This document shows, piece after piece, positions 35,516-47,712 of a stretch of 64,000 bases of DNA. The position numbers and the translations under genes were made by a program. Origin of the DNA: Serpula lacrymans var. lacrymans S7.9 (lineage: Eukaryota; Basidiomycota; Agaricomycetes; Boletales; Serpulaceae); NCBI RefSeq assembly GCF_000218685.1, contig NW_006763295.1, forward strand, positions 2,306,882 to 2,370,881, written 5' to 3'. Under the pieces are notes generated by a model. It saw nothing but the letters and a program-made list of their open reading frames with translations, made no database searches and was not told where the DNA came from. Every line of letters begins with the position of its first letter. Position 1 is the stretch's first letter.

Positions 35516-38258
35516 TGGTGACAGCAGGAAGGTGGAGGTAAGGACGAGGGTGGCGGGATGCTGTCAAGGGCGACCTGTAGAAGTAGAGTGGTATGGCAGC
35601 AGTGCAGATTGGGACCCGGTAGTTGATTGGGGCGGTTTGTAGGGGGCGGGATGTGGGAGGAGGAGCGAAAGAAAGACAGGGAGGAGCATGATAGAGGAAT
35701 GGGGCTTATATACATTGGAATTAAAGGTAACGAGAGCTCGATAACCTTAACTCTGAGTGATGTAAACGGCTGATGCTTGTCGGTTGAGGCCTGATGGGAA
35801 AAGAAAACAATTATAAACGTTAACGCCCAGGGAGAGGATGAAAATGGGCAATAGAGTTTTAGTGGTCCCATAGCATTTCGTTATGGACGTATGCGGAACA
35901 CACGGCGAACACAGCACTGACGAGGCGAACAACACATATAACCGCAAAAGGAGCAGCGATGGGTAAAACATCGTTCCTACACTCGAAAGCTCATGTACCT
36001 GACGATATGATTGCAGATTCTGTTCTCTCCATCCCAGTGTGAGAGTGCGGTGCTCTAGGAAAGCAATTGTCCATTTCACAGCATTCCCATGCCGTACGGC
36101 CGCCTAGCCTTGCCTGTTCTCGCCTGGCGCGTACCACAGTCTATTAGGCGTTACATAGCTCAGAGCTTCGCTTTCACAACTATATACCTTTTACCATCCC
36201 ATATTTGTCCATATTGCCGCCTCGCTACGGCATTCCTCTTCGTCCTTTTCCCTATATTCCCACTAATATTAGAATAGAAAAGGGCGCTCGACATCTCTAG
36301 TATTAATGGCTCTCTCTTGATAGGCTGCTGCCTCCCCGTCCTTGCTTCCTCATCCTGCGGGCGATCGCGGAAGGTGCCATGTTACTCACTGGCCAGTGGC
36401 AACTTGGCTAACTGTCCTCTCCCCATCGCGGTCTGCCCCGCTGGACGCATGCCGCAGGTATACTTGGCATTTCTTCAAATACGCTTTTGCATTGTCGCCA
36501 GTCTGTCGGCGCCCGCGGATATGGAAAGGCCTTGACACATTTGATACTCCAGGGTTACTTGCCCTCCTCCACGAAACCTGGCAGGCGATCCATATGCTTC
36601 ATTGATATCGCATCCGCCGGTACAACACGATGATTTCTCAGATGGAAATTGAACCCACACACGCGGCGAACGCTGAGCGTCAAGCACTAGCCCGACGGCT
36701 CAGCGGTAGAGAACGCCTTGAATGAGCATCCACATATCCTAATAAGCAAAAGATTGTAATGCTTTGTCTCCATGATTGGTTTAGTGAATAGCTGTACATA
36801 TTTCAGAATATCAAATTATGCGCACCAACGTCAAACCATAAACTTTATATACTGACTGATCAATCAATCCACCTGAAGCATATCCCACACAGCATCATGC
36901 ATCAAGAATGGCAGTAACGTTGCCCCCGAGAACTACTGTTCGGTTCACCATAATGGCATGGAATGAAGTGGATCGGACCCTAAAGCAAGTTCTGGGGCTT
37001 TCCCATACTGAGTACCAAGAAGGGTAGAGGCTCAGAGGCTCAGAAGTACAAGGCGAAATCTTCTCGAAGAACGATGCCGTTGGGAGTGATTGATATTGTC
37101 CGCGTGAACACGTTACCGAAAGCCTGTGCAATGTCTGTGCCACGGCATTCGGAAGTAGGCGCATCCGTATGATCCCCAACTCCTTTCCATCGCAGCAGTG
37201 ATTCAGTGGAGCTGCGAAAATTCCCAACTTATCTGAGCGTGTAGTGTGTTAAAAACATGTGAGATATGCGAATACGTTTTATGGGTGGTAGGACACGGGT
37301 CAAATTGTGTTGGTGGCGTATTGATCCCTCCAACCAGGTAATTGCCGATCAATAGACTTGCTTCCCAAGAAGTACAATCATCCCCGTTCATTGACAGACA
37401 TTACTGCTGGGGAGCCTCCCCGACGCGGAGGTCATGATCCACATGGTACGAGGTCGCCAATGGATGGACCTGTCACCCGGCGGTACGTGTTAAGCATGCC
37501 CGATGCTGCACGGCAGAGAAACATCGTCAGCGTGTAATACATTTGAATTTTGAATGACGGACCGTCCTTGCTGTCTCTTTGACGAGAATCGACATTAGAG
37601 CGGGCCATGCTGTATCTGCACCCGTGCAAGATCGTGTTTACGCCGGTCAAATAAAGCGCTAGACGATGAGAACAAAATGTATGCGTTGTTGAGCATCTTT
37701 GAGCATCGCAAGGTAAATCGTGTAGGCAGCCGAGATGTCGTGTCACATTCGTATGTTGGTGTAGACGTCGGAGTTAGTAGTAGGTGAAGTCGTGTGAGCA
37801 ACGGTCAGACGATTGGCTTCAGCGATTTCCACCAAGTACGCAGAGATCCCTAGCGTTGATGAGATATTTGATTCGGAGACTCGCGGATAGATGGACAGCA
37901 CAGGAGCGGCTGCAGAAACGGAGAGGTCCATAGAATGGGTCCTCATACTGATAATCAAGGGTTCAAGTGTTAAAGCGTTGACGAGCGCTAAAAAGTGCAC
38001 AGGTTTTAGATGGGACAGGAACACATCATGATATCTTGTAACCGCGAGAATAATCGCAAGGTTATGCAATTGAAAGAGATCCAAGACAAAGGACATTGCA
38101 ACGTCCAAGCTTAAAATGCTTCATGTGCTAAAAAGTCAGTAAAAATCAATTAACTATTAAGCGCTGACTTGGAAATTAGATACTACAAAAATCATATATT
38201 ACATAATCGTATTATTCGGCCGCGGCGCGTGTTCTTCGCCGAGTCTTTCTTATTTTGC
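35516..38258. other. 2.7 kb without a confident gene
   Basis: A minus-strand frame at 37743-38108 (121 codons, MDVAMSFVLDLFQLHN..., hydrophobic) is the longest but has no recognised motif. A tRNA-like stretch near 36650-36720 was examined and rejected. The last ~100 bases are the CysRS upstream region. Confidence 0.35.
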
Positions 38259-41200
38259 ATGATCATCCGGACTCGAGTCAGTGTGGCTTTGCGTGCTCTT
38301 AATTGCTTTCCTAGGAACAGCAGGTCCCTCTGTACGCAAGGAAATACCCAAATGTCCGTCCAGCAGCCGCCTTGGTCTCTTCCATCAAGAAAAACGGATG
38401 AACCTGTCTTAAAACTGTACAATTCCCTCACAAAGACCAAGGTTCGTGCGTTGCTGATTGGACTACCGATCTCCAGCGAAACATCTGATGTATTTCGAAC
38501 CAGACGGAGTTCATCCCAAGGGATGGTCGTCGCGTAAAGTGGTACAACTGCGGTCCTACCGTCTACGATGCATCCCACATGGGCCACGCGAGGTGAGATC
38601 CAGATTCATCAGACAGACGAGCATGCAGCATACGACGATCATCAGAAATTATGTTACACAGGATATACTGCGAAGAATAATGACCGATTACTTTGGATAT
38701 GATGTACACTTTGTGCAAAATGTCACCGACATCGACGACAAGGTATGTCAGCTTGCTGAATGCGAAGTTGTATTGTCAGTCTTGCTCAAGTGTTAACATC
38801 TGCGATCTAAGATCATATTAAGAGCACGCCAGAATCATCTTTTTAATAAATTTCGTTCAGAAACCACCTCACTTTCACCCGAACTAATCGCGCAAATCCA
38901 AGAGGCTTGGTCAATATATGTCCATGAGAAGATCAGCAAGGGTCTACCGGAGAGTGAGCGGCCAAGCAATGGAGATGAAGCAAAGTCGTGGCCTCGTTTA
39001 GCAGATCTTTTCAAGGACAAGGCCTGGAAACAAGAATGCTTGAAGCGAGATGAAAAGTTCGATATGCATTTCTCAGCTGCGGTAAATTCTGTCCTTTCTA
39101 TCAGCTCACACACGGATTAAATTACAGCCTGCTGTAGAACAAGGCCTATTCTGCAGTGCAAGTCGCTGAAGGACTTCTCCGCTCTAATTGTGTGGGCCAG
39201 GACGTCACTCATCAGTTACTTGAGGAGTCTCGTGATATCCTGGCTGTTTCTTTGGATGAAAAGGTCAGTACGATATTTTTACTGCGATAACACTTTTATG
39301 GTCGCTGAATCACGTCATTATAGTATAAATCCACAGTCACAGATCCGTCTATTTTCAGGTCTCTTGCCGCCTACTGGGAAGGACAGTTTTTCAGCGACAT
39401 GGAGCGACTTCGTGTACGCGAACCAGACACTGTCACTCGTGTGACCGAGTACGTGCCCGAAGTGGTGGATTTCGTTCACGGCATAATCAAAAATGGATAC
39501 GGCTATGAACACGAGGGAAGCGTCTATTTTGATACCAGTGCATTTGATACATCAGAAGGACACGATTACGCAAAGTTGGAACCATGGAGTAAGGGAAACA
39601 GGGAATTGCTAGAAGAGGGAGAAGGTATACCTATATGTTTATCCTCTGACTATATAACGACGGCCTTATTGGACTTCAGGTGCTTTGTCTTCACGGACTC
39701 AGCGGTCTGCTTCCGACTTTGCTCTTTGGAAGGCATCAAAACCTGGTGAACCTTCTTGGCCTTCCCCATGGGGCGCAGGACGCCCTGGCTGGCACATTGA
39801 GTGCTCTGTTATGGCCAGTGCCGTATTTGGAGATAATATGGACATCCACTCTGGTGGTATAGACCTTGCATTTCCCCATCATGACAACGAGATGGCCCAA
39901 TCTGAGGTCAGTACATAATCATTACGCATGCTGTACACTCAGCGAACAGAACTCTCTAGGCTTACCATAATTGTGGATCTTGGGTTAACTATTTCATTCA
40001 CACGGGTCATCTACATATCGAAGGACTCAAAATGAGTAAATCTTTGAAAAATTTCATAACAATTGACGTAGGTAATATCGAGTACATTCCTGATTGTGGC
40101 TTATACGTATTGGTAGGAAATTCTCCAAAGATACACCGCTCGTCAGCTGCGCCTCGCCTTCTTGTCTCAGCTATGGAATGCTAAAATTGACTTCTCCGAG
40201 TCGCTGATGTCGGGCGAAGTGAAGAATGTGGAAATGACCTTAAACGTAAGTGTCTTTGTTGCATGGCTGATTGTGCGATAAATCTTGTATTTTCATCTGG
40301 GAATCAGAACTTCTTCACTACAGTCAAGGCTCTGATAAGTCAGTCTCGGGCAGGCGGTGATCGGTCTGATGGCCAACACCATTACGAAGACGTGGAGCAA
40401 GGATTCACCAGCAGGTGATTGATGTTCCGCATCCGCCGTGTTTATGTTTTTTTACTGACCGTTCCTTCCAGCTTCCATGACAGCCAATCGGCCTTCCGTG
40501 AAGCACTTTGCGATTCCTTCAATACTCCGGCAGCGCTCAATGTTCTCCGTGAACTCGTCTCACGGACCAACGTTTATATAAATTCTCGCGGGAAAAATTT
40601 AAACATCGGCATAGTTGAACATGTGGCCAGCTGGGTTGGTCGAATGCTGCGCATGTTTGGTTTGGGCGAGGGCGAGAAGTCGGAGATTGGATGGGGACAG
40701 GAGGGAGAACAAGGGATATCCGCAAATGTCAGTCCTTCCGGTTCTTCAGACAAATGCTCCATGCTAACTTCATAAACTTAAATGGCAGAGGGAAGAGATT
40801 CTGATGCCTTATCTGCGTTCCTTGTCTTCCTTCCGAGATGGCATTCGACGACTCGCAATAGCCAAAGGCGATACGGCATTGAAAGATATATTATCCCTTT
40901 GTGACAGACTTCGAGATGAAGATCTGGTACCATTAGGGGTAGCTTTGGACGACCAAGAAGGTACGTTCATATCTCTTTCAATATTCTCACCGTTATTCTC
41001 ACCATTATTTCGGCCAATGCCTCGTCAGACGGCAAGGCTCTAGTAAAGCTTGTGCCACCTGGTGAACTAATAAAGGCCCGAGAAGAAAAGCGATTGCAGG
41101 CTGAAGCGAAGGCTGTGGCGAAAGCTGCCAAAGTTGAGGCAGATCGGCAAAAGCGCATCGCAAAACTTGAAAAGGGTCGTGTATCTCCTGAAGAGTTCTT

Positions 41201-41381
41201 TAAACCGCCAAATGTGCCAGAAGGGACGTACAGTAGCTGGAATGAGCTAGGCATGCCCACTGCTGACGGGGATGGTAAGGAACTAAGCAAGAATCAACAG
41301 AAGAAGGTACAGAAGGAGTGGGATATGCAGAAAAAGTTGCACGCTGAATTCTTGCGATGGCAAGAAGAGGGAGAACAGTGA
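38259..41381 (+). CDS. Cysteinyl-tRNA synthetase
   Basis: Thirteen exons splice without a break. The HIGH-class motif is in [23 protein letters not shown] is in [16 protein letters not shown]. Zinc-site residues lie in the [13 protein letters not shown] and [13 protein letters not shown] segments. The enzyme charges tRNA-Cys with cysteine. The C-terminus is a Lys/Glu-rich extension ([17 protein letters not shown]) as in eukaryotic cytosolic forms. Two in-frame starts exist: ATG 38352 (MSVQQPPW) for the usual cytosolic form and ATG 38259, adding [20 protein letters not shown], an Arg-rich, acid-free leader like a mitochondrial presequence. Exons (first to last): 38259-38441, 38504-38592, 38646-38742, 38812-39081, 39138-39263, 39324-39624, 39680-39906, 39960-40067, 40117-40245, 40308-40414, 40472-40727, 40789-40960, 41029-41381. 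Confidence 0.95.
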
Positions 41382-41468
41382 ATTTGATATTTTCCCAGTT
41401 AACTGGATAGTCCGATAATTCTGGTTATCAGATCGACATATATAGCGAATATTCTACAAGATTCAGTG

Positions 41469-42362
41469 TCACCAATCGCAAGCGCTGACCACTAATGCTG
41501 CAATCTTTTCCAAGCCTTCCTTATCTTCTTCGCAAAAGCCCGATACTGCAAGGCAGTCCAGGTCCAATACGCCTAGCATTATTTCTTTGTCCCCCTTCTT
41601 GAATATTAGCGGACAAACAATCTCGCTTTTTGTTTCTCCATCGCAAGCGATATGTCCCGGATAAAGGTCGACTTCGGGTACGAGAATAGTTCTACGCTGC
41701 AGGTATGCATCCGCACAGACACCGCGGGCTTTCCCGGGAGAGATGTTGATGAACTGGCATGCTGGTTTCCCGCAAAACGGACCTAACAGCAGTCTGCTGG
41801 CATCAGCAGCTGCCGAGTTGTTATCACTTCCATCTTGTCCCAAAAAACGTGGGACAGGGAAGAGCGAAGAATTGAGGTAAAATCCTGTGAGAGCACATTG
41901 ATTACAATCAGCAATTGTCGTATCATAACGAGATGGAAGGCGAGATTGATGAGTGGCGGTTCTGCAACTCGGAGATTACCATTGGTCCTGATTATTCATG
42001 ACATGGCTTCTCCTCTCATAAGAAATGGGGCCCAGAAAGACACGGAAGCGTGGTTGATGGGCAGAAGGTGGAGATGTGACGGAAACTCACCACACCAGTT
42101 GACAGCCTGGCTCCCACTTCCGAAATGGGCTGTGAATGCAAGGAGGGAACTATAGACCATAGACGAAGCGTTGGCTAGATTAGTGACCTTGAAGTGGTCA
42201 AATGAAGTATAAGCCTCATCCAAAACAAGTATATTGAGGGGGGCATCTTACCCAGTGTCTCTGCCCGCTTAAAAGAGAGGCCAATTGGCCGTGTACATGG
42301 GCCCAAAACTCGGTTTTGGATGTGATTGACGAGGGGACGAGGGATGAATCTGCATGGGGCAT
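41469..42362 (-). CDS. Free methionine-R-sulfoxide reductase (GAF domain)
   Basis: Three exons (42362-42252, 42187-42091, 41884-41469) give 207 residues. Start MPHADSSLVPSSITSK, then LASLLSGQRHW / VTNLANASSMVYSSLLAF / NWCGFYL, the fRMsr N-terminus. The GAF core has the three conserved cysteines in LLLGPFCGKPACQF and GVCADAYLQRRT, plus DVDLYPGHIACDGETKSEIVCPL-type residues (here EVDLYPGHIACDGETKSEIV) and LGVLDLDC. It reduces free methionine-R-sulfoxide in the cytosol using thioredoxin. Convergent with CysRS, with 87 bp between stops. Divergent from GLTP, with 204 bp between starts. No lesion is seen. Confidence 0.93.
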
Positions 42363-42566
42363 TGCAACGCCGACTAAGCCCTACCTGGCTGACAATAAAT
42401 CACTAATAAATCACTGGCCTAATCGCTTTCGCGGTATATGAAAGAACTATGACGGCAAATTGTGAATAGCGTATCCACTGATAAGATAAGATAACGGGAT
42501 TTGCCGTATCTGTAACCATCACTCAACCACAGTTTGGATTAAACCTTTCCTCTACCTGTCTCTACA

Positions 42567-43417
42567 ATGGCACCCTTCCTCGAATCTGTCAAGGTAAGTT
42601 CTGCTAAACTGAAAACATGCATCAGATACTGAAAAAATACACGCCAGTCATTTGCCGATGTTCCCATTACCGACGCTGGCGTCGACACCTTAGCTTTCTT
42701 GGAAGCAGCAACAGGCTTGGTGGGCCTGTTTGGTAGCATACAGTCCGCTTCCATTGTGTCTATCCCTAATATCTTTCGTGTTTCAGATCTTCTTGGATCA
42801 ACAGCCTTCGCGGTGGTACAATCTGATATCAAAGGCAACATCACTGTGAGTCATCCTCGGTACTGGCTCGCGTGCGAATTCTTAACGTTCTGGTTCATAA
42901 GAAAGTCCGTGCTCGCTATGATGCAGCGCCAGCCCAATCCGTTACGCTGGAAGAGCTAGTCAAGAATGAGCAAGGCGAGAAGAAACGGACAGCTACCGAG
43001 GGTCTCATGTGGCTCATCCGCGGTCTCTCGTTCACATGCAAAGCGCTGCAAAACGCACAAGCGAATCAGAATCACGAGCTGGTAGCCGCCTTTACGAAGG
43101 GTTACGAAGATTCCTTGAAGAAGTTCCACAACTTTGTGGTGAAGAGTATATTTTCGGTGCGCACAGCTGTGTTTTAGCCGCCCGTTAGCCAGAGACTGAC
43201 TAGAGTTATCGTGTTCATCGATGATCAGGTTGCCATGAAAGCGTGTCCATACCGTAAGGACTTCTATGCTAAACTTGCAGCCGACCCTCAGGGCGGACCG
43301 TCTGTGCCGGAAGCCAAGCTTCACGAAGAGCTCAACGAATGGCTCGCCGGACTGGATACGATCGTAAAGAGAATTGAAGCATTCTTCGAGAAGGGGGGCT
43401 ATGGGAAAGGTTTTTAA
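42567..43417 (+). CDS. Glycolipid transfer protein (GLTP fold)
   Basis: Five exons (42567-42593, 42648-42732, 42787-42845, 42902-43156, 43229-43417) encode 204 residues, the usual GLTP length. Headgroup-site residues are present: D, N and K in DIKGNITK, Trp in ATEGLMWLIRGLSF, and His in KKFHNFVVK. The end is KACPYRKDFYAKL...GGYGKGF. GLTPs carry glycosphingolipids between membranes in the cytosol. All splice phases agree and no damage is seen. The start MAPFLESVK-SFADVPITDAGVDT is as in other basidiomycetes. Confidence 0.94.
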
Positions 43418-44615
43418 TCCGTATGGAAGACTTCTCACAATCATGATGGCGAGTTTCTTCAGACGACACAATTGTACAATCCTCCACACAACATGCATCA
43501 TACCACGCGTCCAACGGGACGTTATCTTGTACCTGTAAAATGCCTGTAGTGGAACAAATTATAATATCAAAGCTCAGGGCATCGCTGTCTCAATGGTCCG
43601 CGCGCTCTCCAATGGATGATTATGGTGAACTTGAACAGTTCTATGACATAATGCGTCTGTGTAGTATCAATCAGAGATATATCTAACCTGCAATTCTGCT
43701 AAACGTTTCACCGAGGGAATCAAAGGGGTTCGGAGAAGTACTCATTGATCGGTTAGGTGCATGCGGCAGGTCATGCCACCGAAACCACTGCAAGGAAGTC
43801 CCGGGTCGGCAATATCTTTGATATCGATGAGAATGAAGAAGTTCAGAAGGCGAGTCAAACAGGCCAGAGTTGCGCATTCGTCGCAGTTTACAGAATTATG
43901 AATAGGACCATCCCAAAATAGTTCTCGGGTTATCGATAACTGAATGACCAGGCGAGGTCATGGAAACACATTTGGAACCTCAAAAAACATCTCTCATATC
44001 ATCATCGTACAACTTTGTCGGCATAATGAGAACAACAGTGATCCTGTCCAGCAATTCAGTATCAGAATCAGAACTTGCCCCTGTTATAAACACCCACAAA
44101 GCTCTCCGATCAGCGGGGTCAATGTGTGTGGCAAAATTTAGTAGGATGGACGCTTCTTTACTTGCAGTCGCAGCTGCCGTTTTTGCAGGAGCAACTGGTC
44201 GTTTATGGCATGATTAAACATAGGAGGCGGAGGTAAGAGTATCATATAGCGTGCTTACGTTGCGTTACATCCACATTGGTCTTTGGAATCACCGGCCATG
44301 TCGTGTAAGTGTTGGGTTCTGAACGTGAACGACGGTCGTCTCTAAGTGACACATTACAGCGCAAGTCAGACACTTACAAAGAACAGATGAAGTCCTGGAT
44401 TGATTCAAGGGAAATCTGAAGCCTCCACTCGCAAGAATTTCAACCTTATATAGGACCTGTCTGTGGAACCCCGAGACTTCGTAAAGCTGTCTGCGAAAAT
44501 GATCACGAGATTGCGGAAATTGCTCAGCAGACTTGTCGAGCACAAGGTCACTTTAATGTTGAACGGCTCACCCGTGCGACAATAAATCACCGCTCATTGG
44601 TGACTCGAGTGCATA

Positions 44616-44965
44616 TCAAATTTCGAAGTCAAAGAAGTCGTCTGTCTCTCCAGTAACACACGCTCTGCAGCTTCTATGTTCGCTGTGCCATGCTGTCAGA
44701 ATTTTTTCGAGAAACAAGGTCAGGGATTTGCAAAACTGACCTGAGGAGCTATGCACATGTGGCCCATGCGAGACTGGAACCATGATTGGATGATGCAGCG
44801 AGGACATGGTCTGAGAAGACCTAATTGGTCCAATTCGTATCGCCGAGCCCAAGGGTGGGCTTCTATCTTAAACAAAACTGTCAACGACTTGTCGCGTTCA
44901 TAATCGATGATCACTAGCCGCATACCTACCACGCTGTTTAAGCCATGTGGATTCGTACGTACCAA
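44616..44965 (-). pseudogene. Unidentified coding fragment
   Basis: The frame reads KIEAHPWARRYELDQLGLL, then RPCPRCIIQSWFQSRMGHM and CIAPQ. An intron (GTCAGT...GACAG) would join it to HGTANIEAAERVLLERQ and FDMHSSHQ-stop. The pieces look protein-like and splice in phase, but no start or family is found. Confidence 0.25.
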
Positions 44966-46424
44966 TGACCATTTGGCTGACGGAGATTAAGTAGCATAAT
45001 CAGGAAAATGCAACGTAAATGGATCATGCTTGCGGAAATGAGGCGAAGATTCTGTAAATGATCTTGCATAATAGCAAAAAAGGCCTTAGGGGATTGGCAC
45101 TTCAACCTGAGTATCAGGGTTGATGGAGGGACTGTGATTTATGAATTGAAAATAGCCTAACGTGAAAAAGCGGGTGAGCCTTTAAAGTTCAGTGCTCGCG
45201 ATTGGGTACTAGCATGATGGTTTTCAACAACGAATCGGGAGGATATGCGGCTGAACTCTCTTCTCGGTGTGGCAAGCGGGTGAAGCATTGACATTTCATT
45301 TGAAGTGACGCAAGGCTTTGCGCTTAGAGCGACAGATAGAAATCGCTATGCTACATTAGCATCCTGCCTTGCTGTCATCATTCGTATAGAAATATTATTC
45401 TTGGCGATACATTCTATTGCAAACGCTGCCTTGCCGACTGAACCGTTACGAAGCCTTTCCAGTTAGTAAACTCATGACTGAGCAAATTCATCTTGGAATT
45501 ACAATCATAGAGTGCGACCGATTCTAGATCTAAAAGAATCATTATATAGCTAGTTGAAATTCAGAAGGCATAACTTTAACTCACTTGTACTAGTATGCAG
45601 TATACTGCGTACTCAAGTATGTCACCTGCACCCTAAATATTAATGGTTAAGACCTAAGGGTTTTCCTTGGCGGGAGGTGATGATGGCACTTTACATGGTA
45701 AATTATAATTGTCCAGCGAAAAGAGCCACGCTAAGCGACAGGATCCAAAGGAACAATTCGAAATGGATGTTCAAACGTTCTGAAAGCCAAGCCGCCCAGG
45801 CGAGCGGGTAGAAATGTTGATGAGTCAGCACTGTGGCTGGTCAACATGCCAACATACCAACATTTCGGTAATCGAATGCAAATATTGTTTGCCCGCATTC
45901 ATTCTTTTGTTCAAATATCTGCCTCACTTACAATCCGTCAACCTTTATCCAAGATGACGCATTTTAGCTGATTTTTTTTTGTCAATTCTGCTTAGATGTT
46001 CGCAACTGATATAAGTAATCGTGGAACTTGGCATTGCGCCCGTCTGCAACACTCTGGCATCAAGTTGGAAGAATAATGCTGTATCATCCATAGCCGTGCA
46101 CTACGTCTCATTTTTATCAGCGACGAATAATAGGGGGGAGCATTTGACGGCCCCCGAAGTTCAGTGTGCCAGATTCTAGGGATAATACTAAGAGCATAAT
46201 TGCAAATTCACAAGTGCGTTCACAGTCCTGAGTGTAAGTCCTCCATCCGCTAATGATAAGGAACATCGTGACTACGAGGACCGTCATCTCACGTTCTTCT
46301 TTCAACTATCACGCCATATTTGTGCCACTTCCGTAAAGTTCATGCGCTAATTTGCACGAATAACAATGCTCGCGATTGGAGCAAGATGGCGCGACGTTAG
46401 ACGTACATCATTTGTACCGTCACA

Positions 46425-46430
46425 TATAAA
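46425..46430 (+). promoter_or_regulatory. TATA box
   Basis: TATAAA about 100 bases before ATG 46532, followed by a pyrimidine-rich leader, as in strongly expressed fungal genes. Confidence 0.4.
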
Positions 46431-46531
46431 ATGGCCTTGCGTCAGTGTACTTTGTACGGTTTGGCTTTTCCTTTTGATCTTTTGCTGGCCTTGACTTACC
46501 CTTGCCGATCCTTTAGTTCATTACTAACGGT

Positions 46532-46929
46532 ATGGCTTCTAGAGATTGTGTGCCACGTATGCCATGCTACAACGTGGTTCCCTCGTCGCACGTGCCAGTG
46601 AGTGTTCACTTATATCCCCCACTTGTGATAGTACTAAAACATGCCTTTCTCGGGTACTAATAAGGCTTGTACAGGTTAATGGCGCTCTTCGAAGTTTTAT
46701 CTGTTGTCCTGGGCGATCGCTGGCACGTTGGTGCCAGCAGTTGGGCAGCAGTAATCGTCCGACTTTGCCCGTACCTCTCGTGCGATATCTTCTACCCCTG
46801 TCACGGGTCTTGACGCTCTCACGTCAGACTTGTGAAGGATGCAGTAGAGTCAGGGTCGTGCACCGGATGCGCTGCTCCTGGAAATTCTCCTATCTGTCCG
46901 GAGAAGCCCCCCTAACTTTACAGAGCTAA
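46532..46929 (+). CDS. Small two-exon Cys-containing protein, uncertain
   Basis: ATG 46532 (MASRDCVPRMPCYN), intron GTGAGT...TACAG (about 46598-46675), then VNGALRSFICCPGRS...ARWCQQLG and a stop at 46929; about 108 residues with seven cysteines. The TATA box and CT-rich leader make a transcript plausible. There is no signal peptide in this frame and the cysteine spacing does not fit a hydrophobin. It could be non-coding. Confidence 0.3.
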
Positions 46930-47712
46930 CAGTTTACTAGCACCCACCATGTCGAACAATGCGCTGCGCAGGCGTTCTATTCCTACGGATGATTTATGTC
47001 TGCTGTCTTGGTCGCTTCATGCAGGACAACGACATCAAGCATAGTCGTTTAAAGCGATGCAACTCGAGCACTGGCGGTCGCTTCGGTCCAAACTGGCGCC
47101 CAGATAAACCAGTCCGACCTATTGCAGGCGAGGAGACTGTTGTCAGACCGCTCAGCGTCAGCCACAAGGGGCCATTTTAGGTAGCATCCGATATGAGTGG
47201 ATATCATGCGCGAACGCTTTTGAGCTAATTGAGTGAAGGCCGTTCACGATTGGATAGTGCTCGGCTAAGGTACATGTTGGAGATTATCTCGATTGCGCCA
47301 TCTGGTGGTCATCTTGGCTGAAGATAGCACCGTACACCAATCGATTTGGGTCACCCACTTGCACAAAAAGCGTAGAATAAGAATACGAGTCAAAGTGATA
47401 TATTTCCCCCCTCCAAAGAATTATACGTCTGTCTTTTAGCACGCTGTAAGGGCTACAAAACACTGGGTTGTGAAACTGTAACTAGAGGCACGCCATACAG
47501 GGTCGGTCATGTGAATCATTGTTCTTTGTTCGGGTATCAGGGACCGGCTGATCCGACACCGAGCTTTGTCAGACAGGCCGAAAGATCAGTCAGCAGAAAC
47601 AAGAAAAATCTAATCTAACACCACATTTGACTTTCATTTCGTTCCTCCAATTCCTCCAGCACACGTCGGGCGTTAAGCCTCTACCCAAGGCCATCCTCAA
47701 GACCAAGCAGCA
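46930..47712. promoter_or_regulatory. Upstream region of the bZIP gene
   Basis: About 780 bp. It includes a start-stop ATGTGA at 47509-47514, which would be a minimal uORF if transcribed. No gene is supported. Confidence 0.35.

Larger units (their letters stand above)
43418..46531. other. 3.1 kb nearly empty region
   Basis: AT-rich. Only the fragment listed at 44616-44965 looks possibly coding. No repeats or RNAs are recognised; the block separates the housekeeping cluster from the bZIP side. Confidence 0.4.

Noticed and set aside
36640..36725. tRNA-like sequence (A-box-like GGCTCAGCGGTAGAG and a TTGAACCC B-box-like string)
   Set aside because: On neither strand do the acceptor, D, anticodon and T arms fold together; the two boxes are oriented oppositely.
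46532..46929. Hydrophobin, from the TATA box, short size and CC pair
   Set aside because: The eight-cysteine hydrophobin spacing and a signal peptide are absent in every frame.
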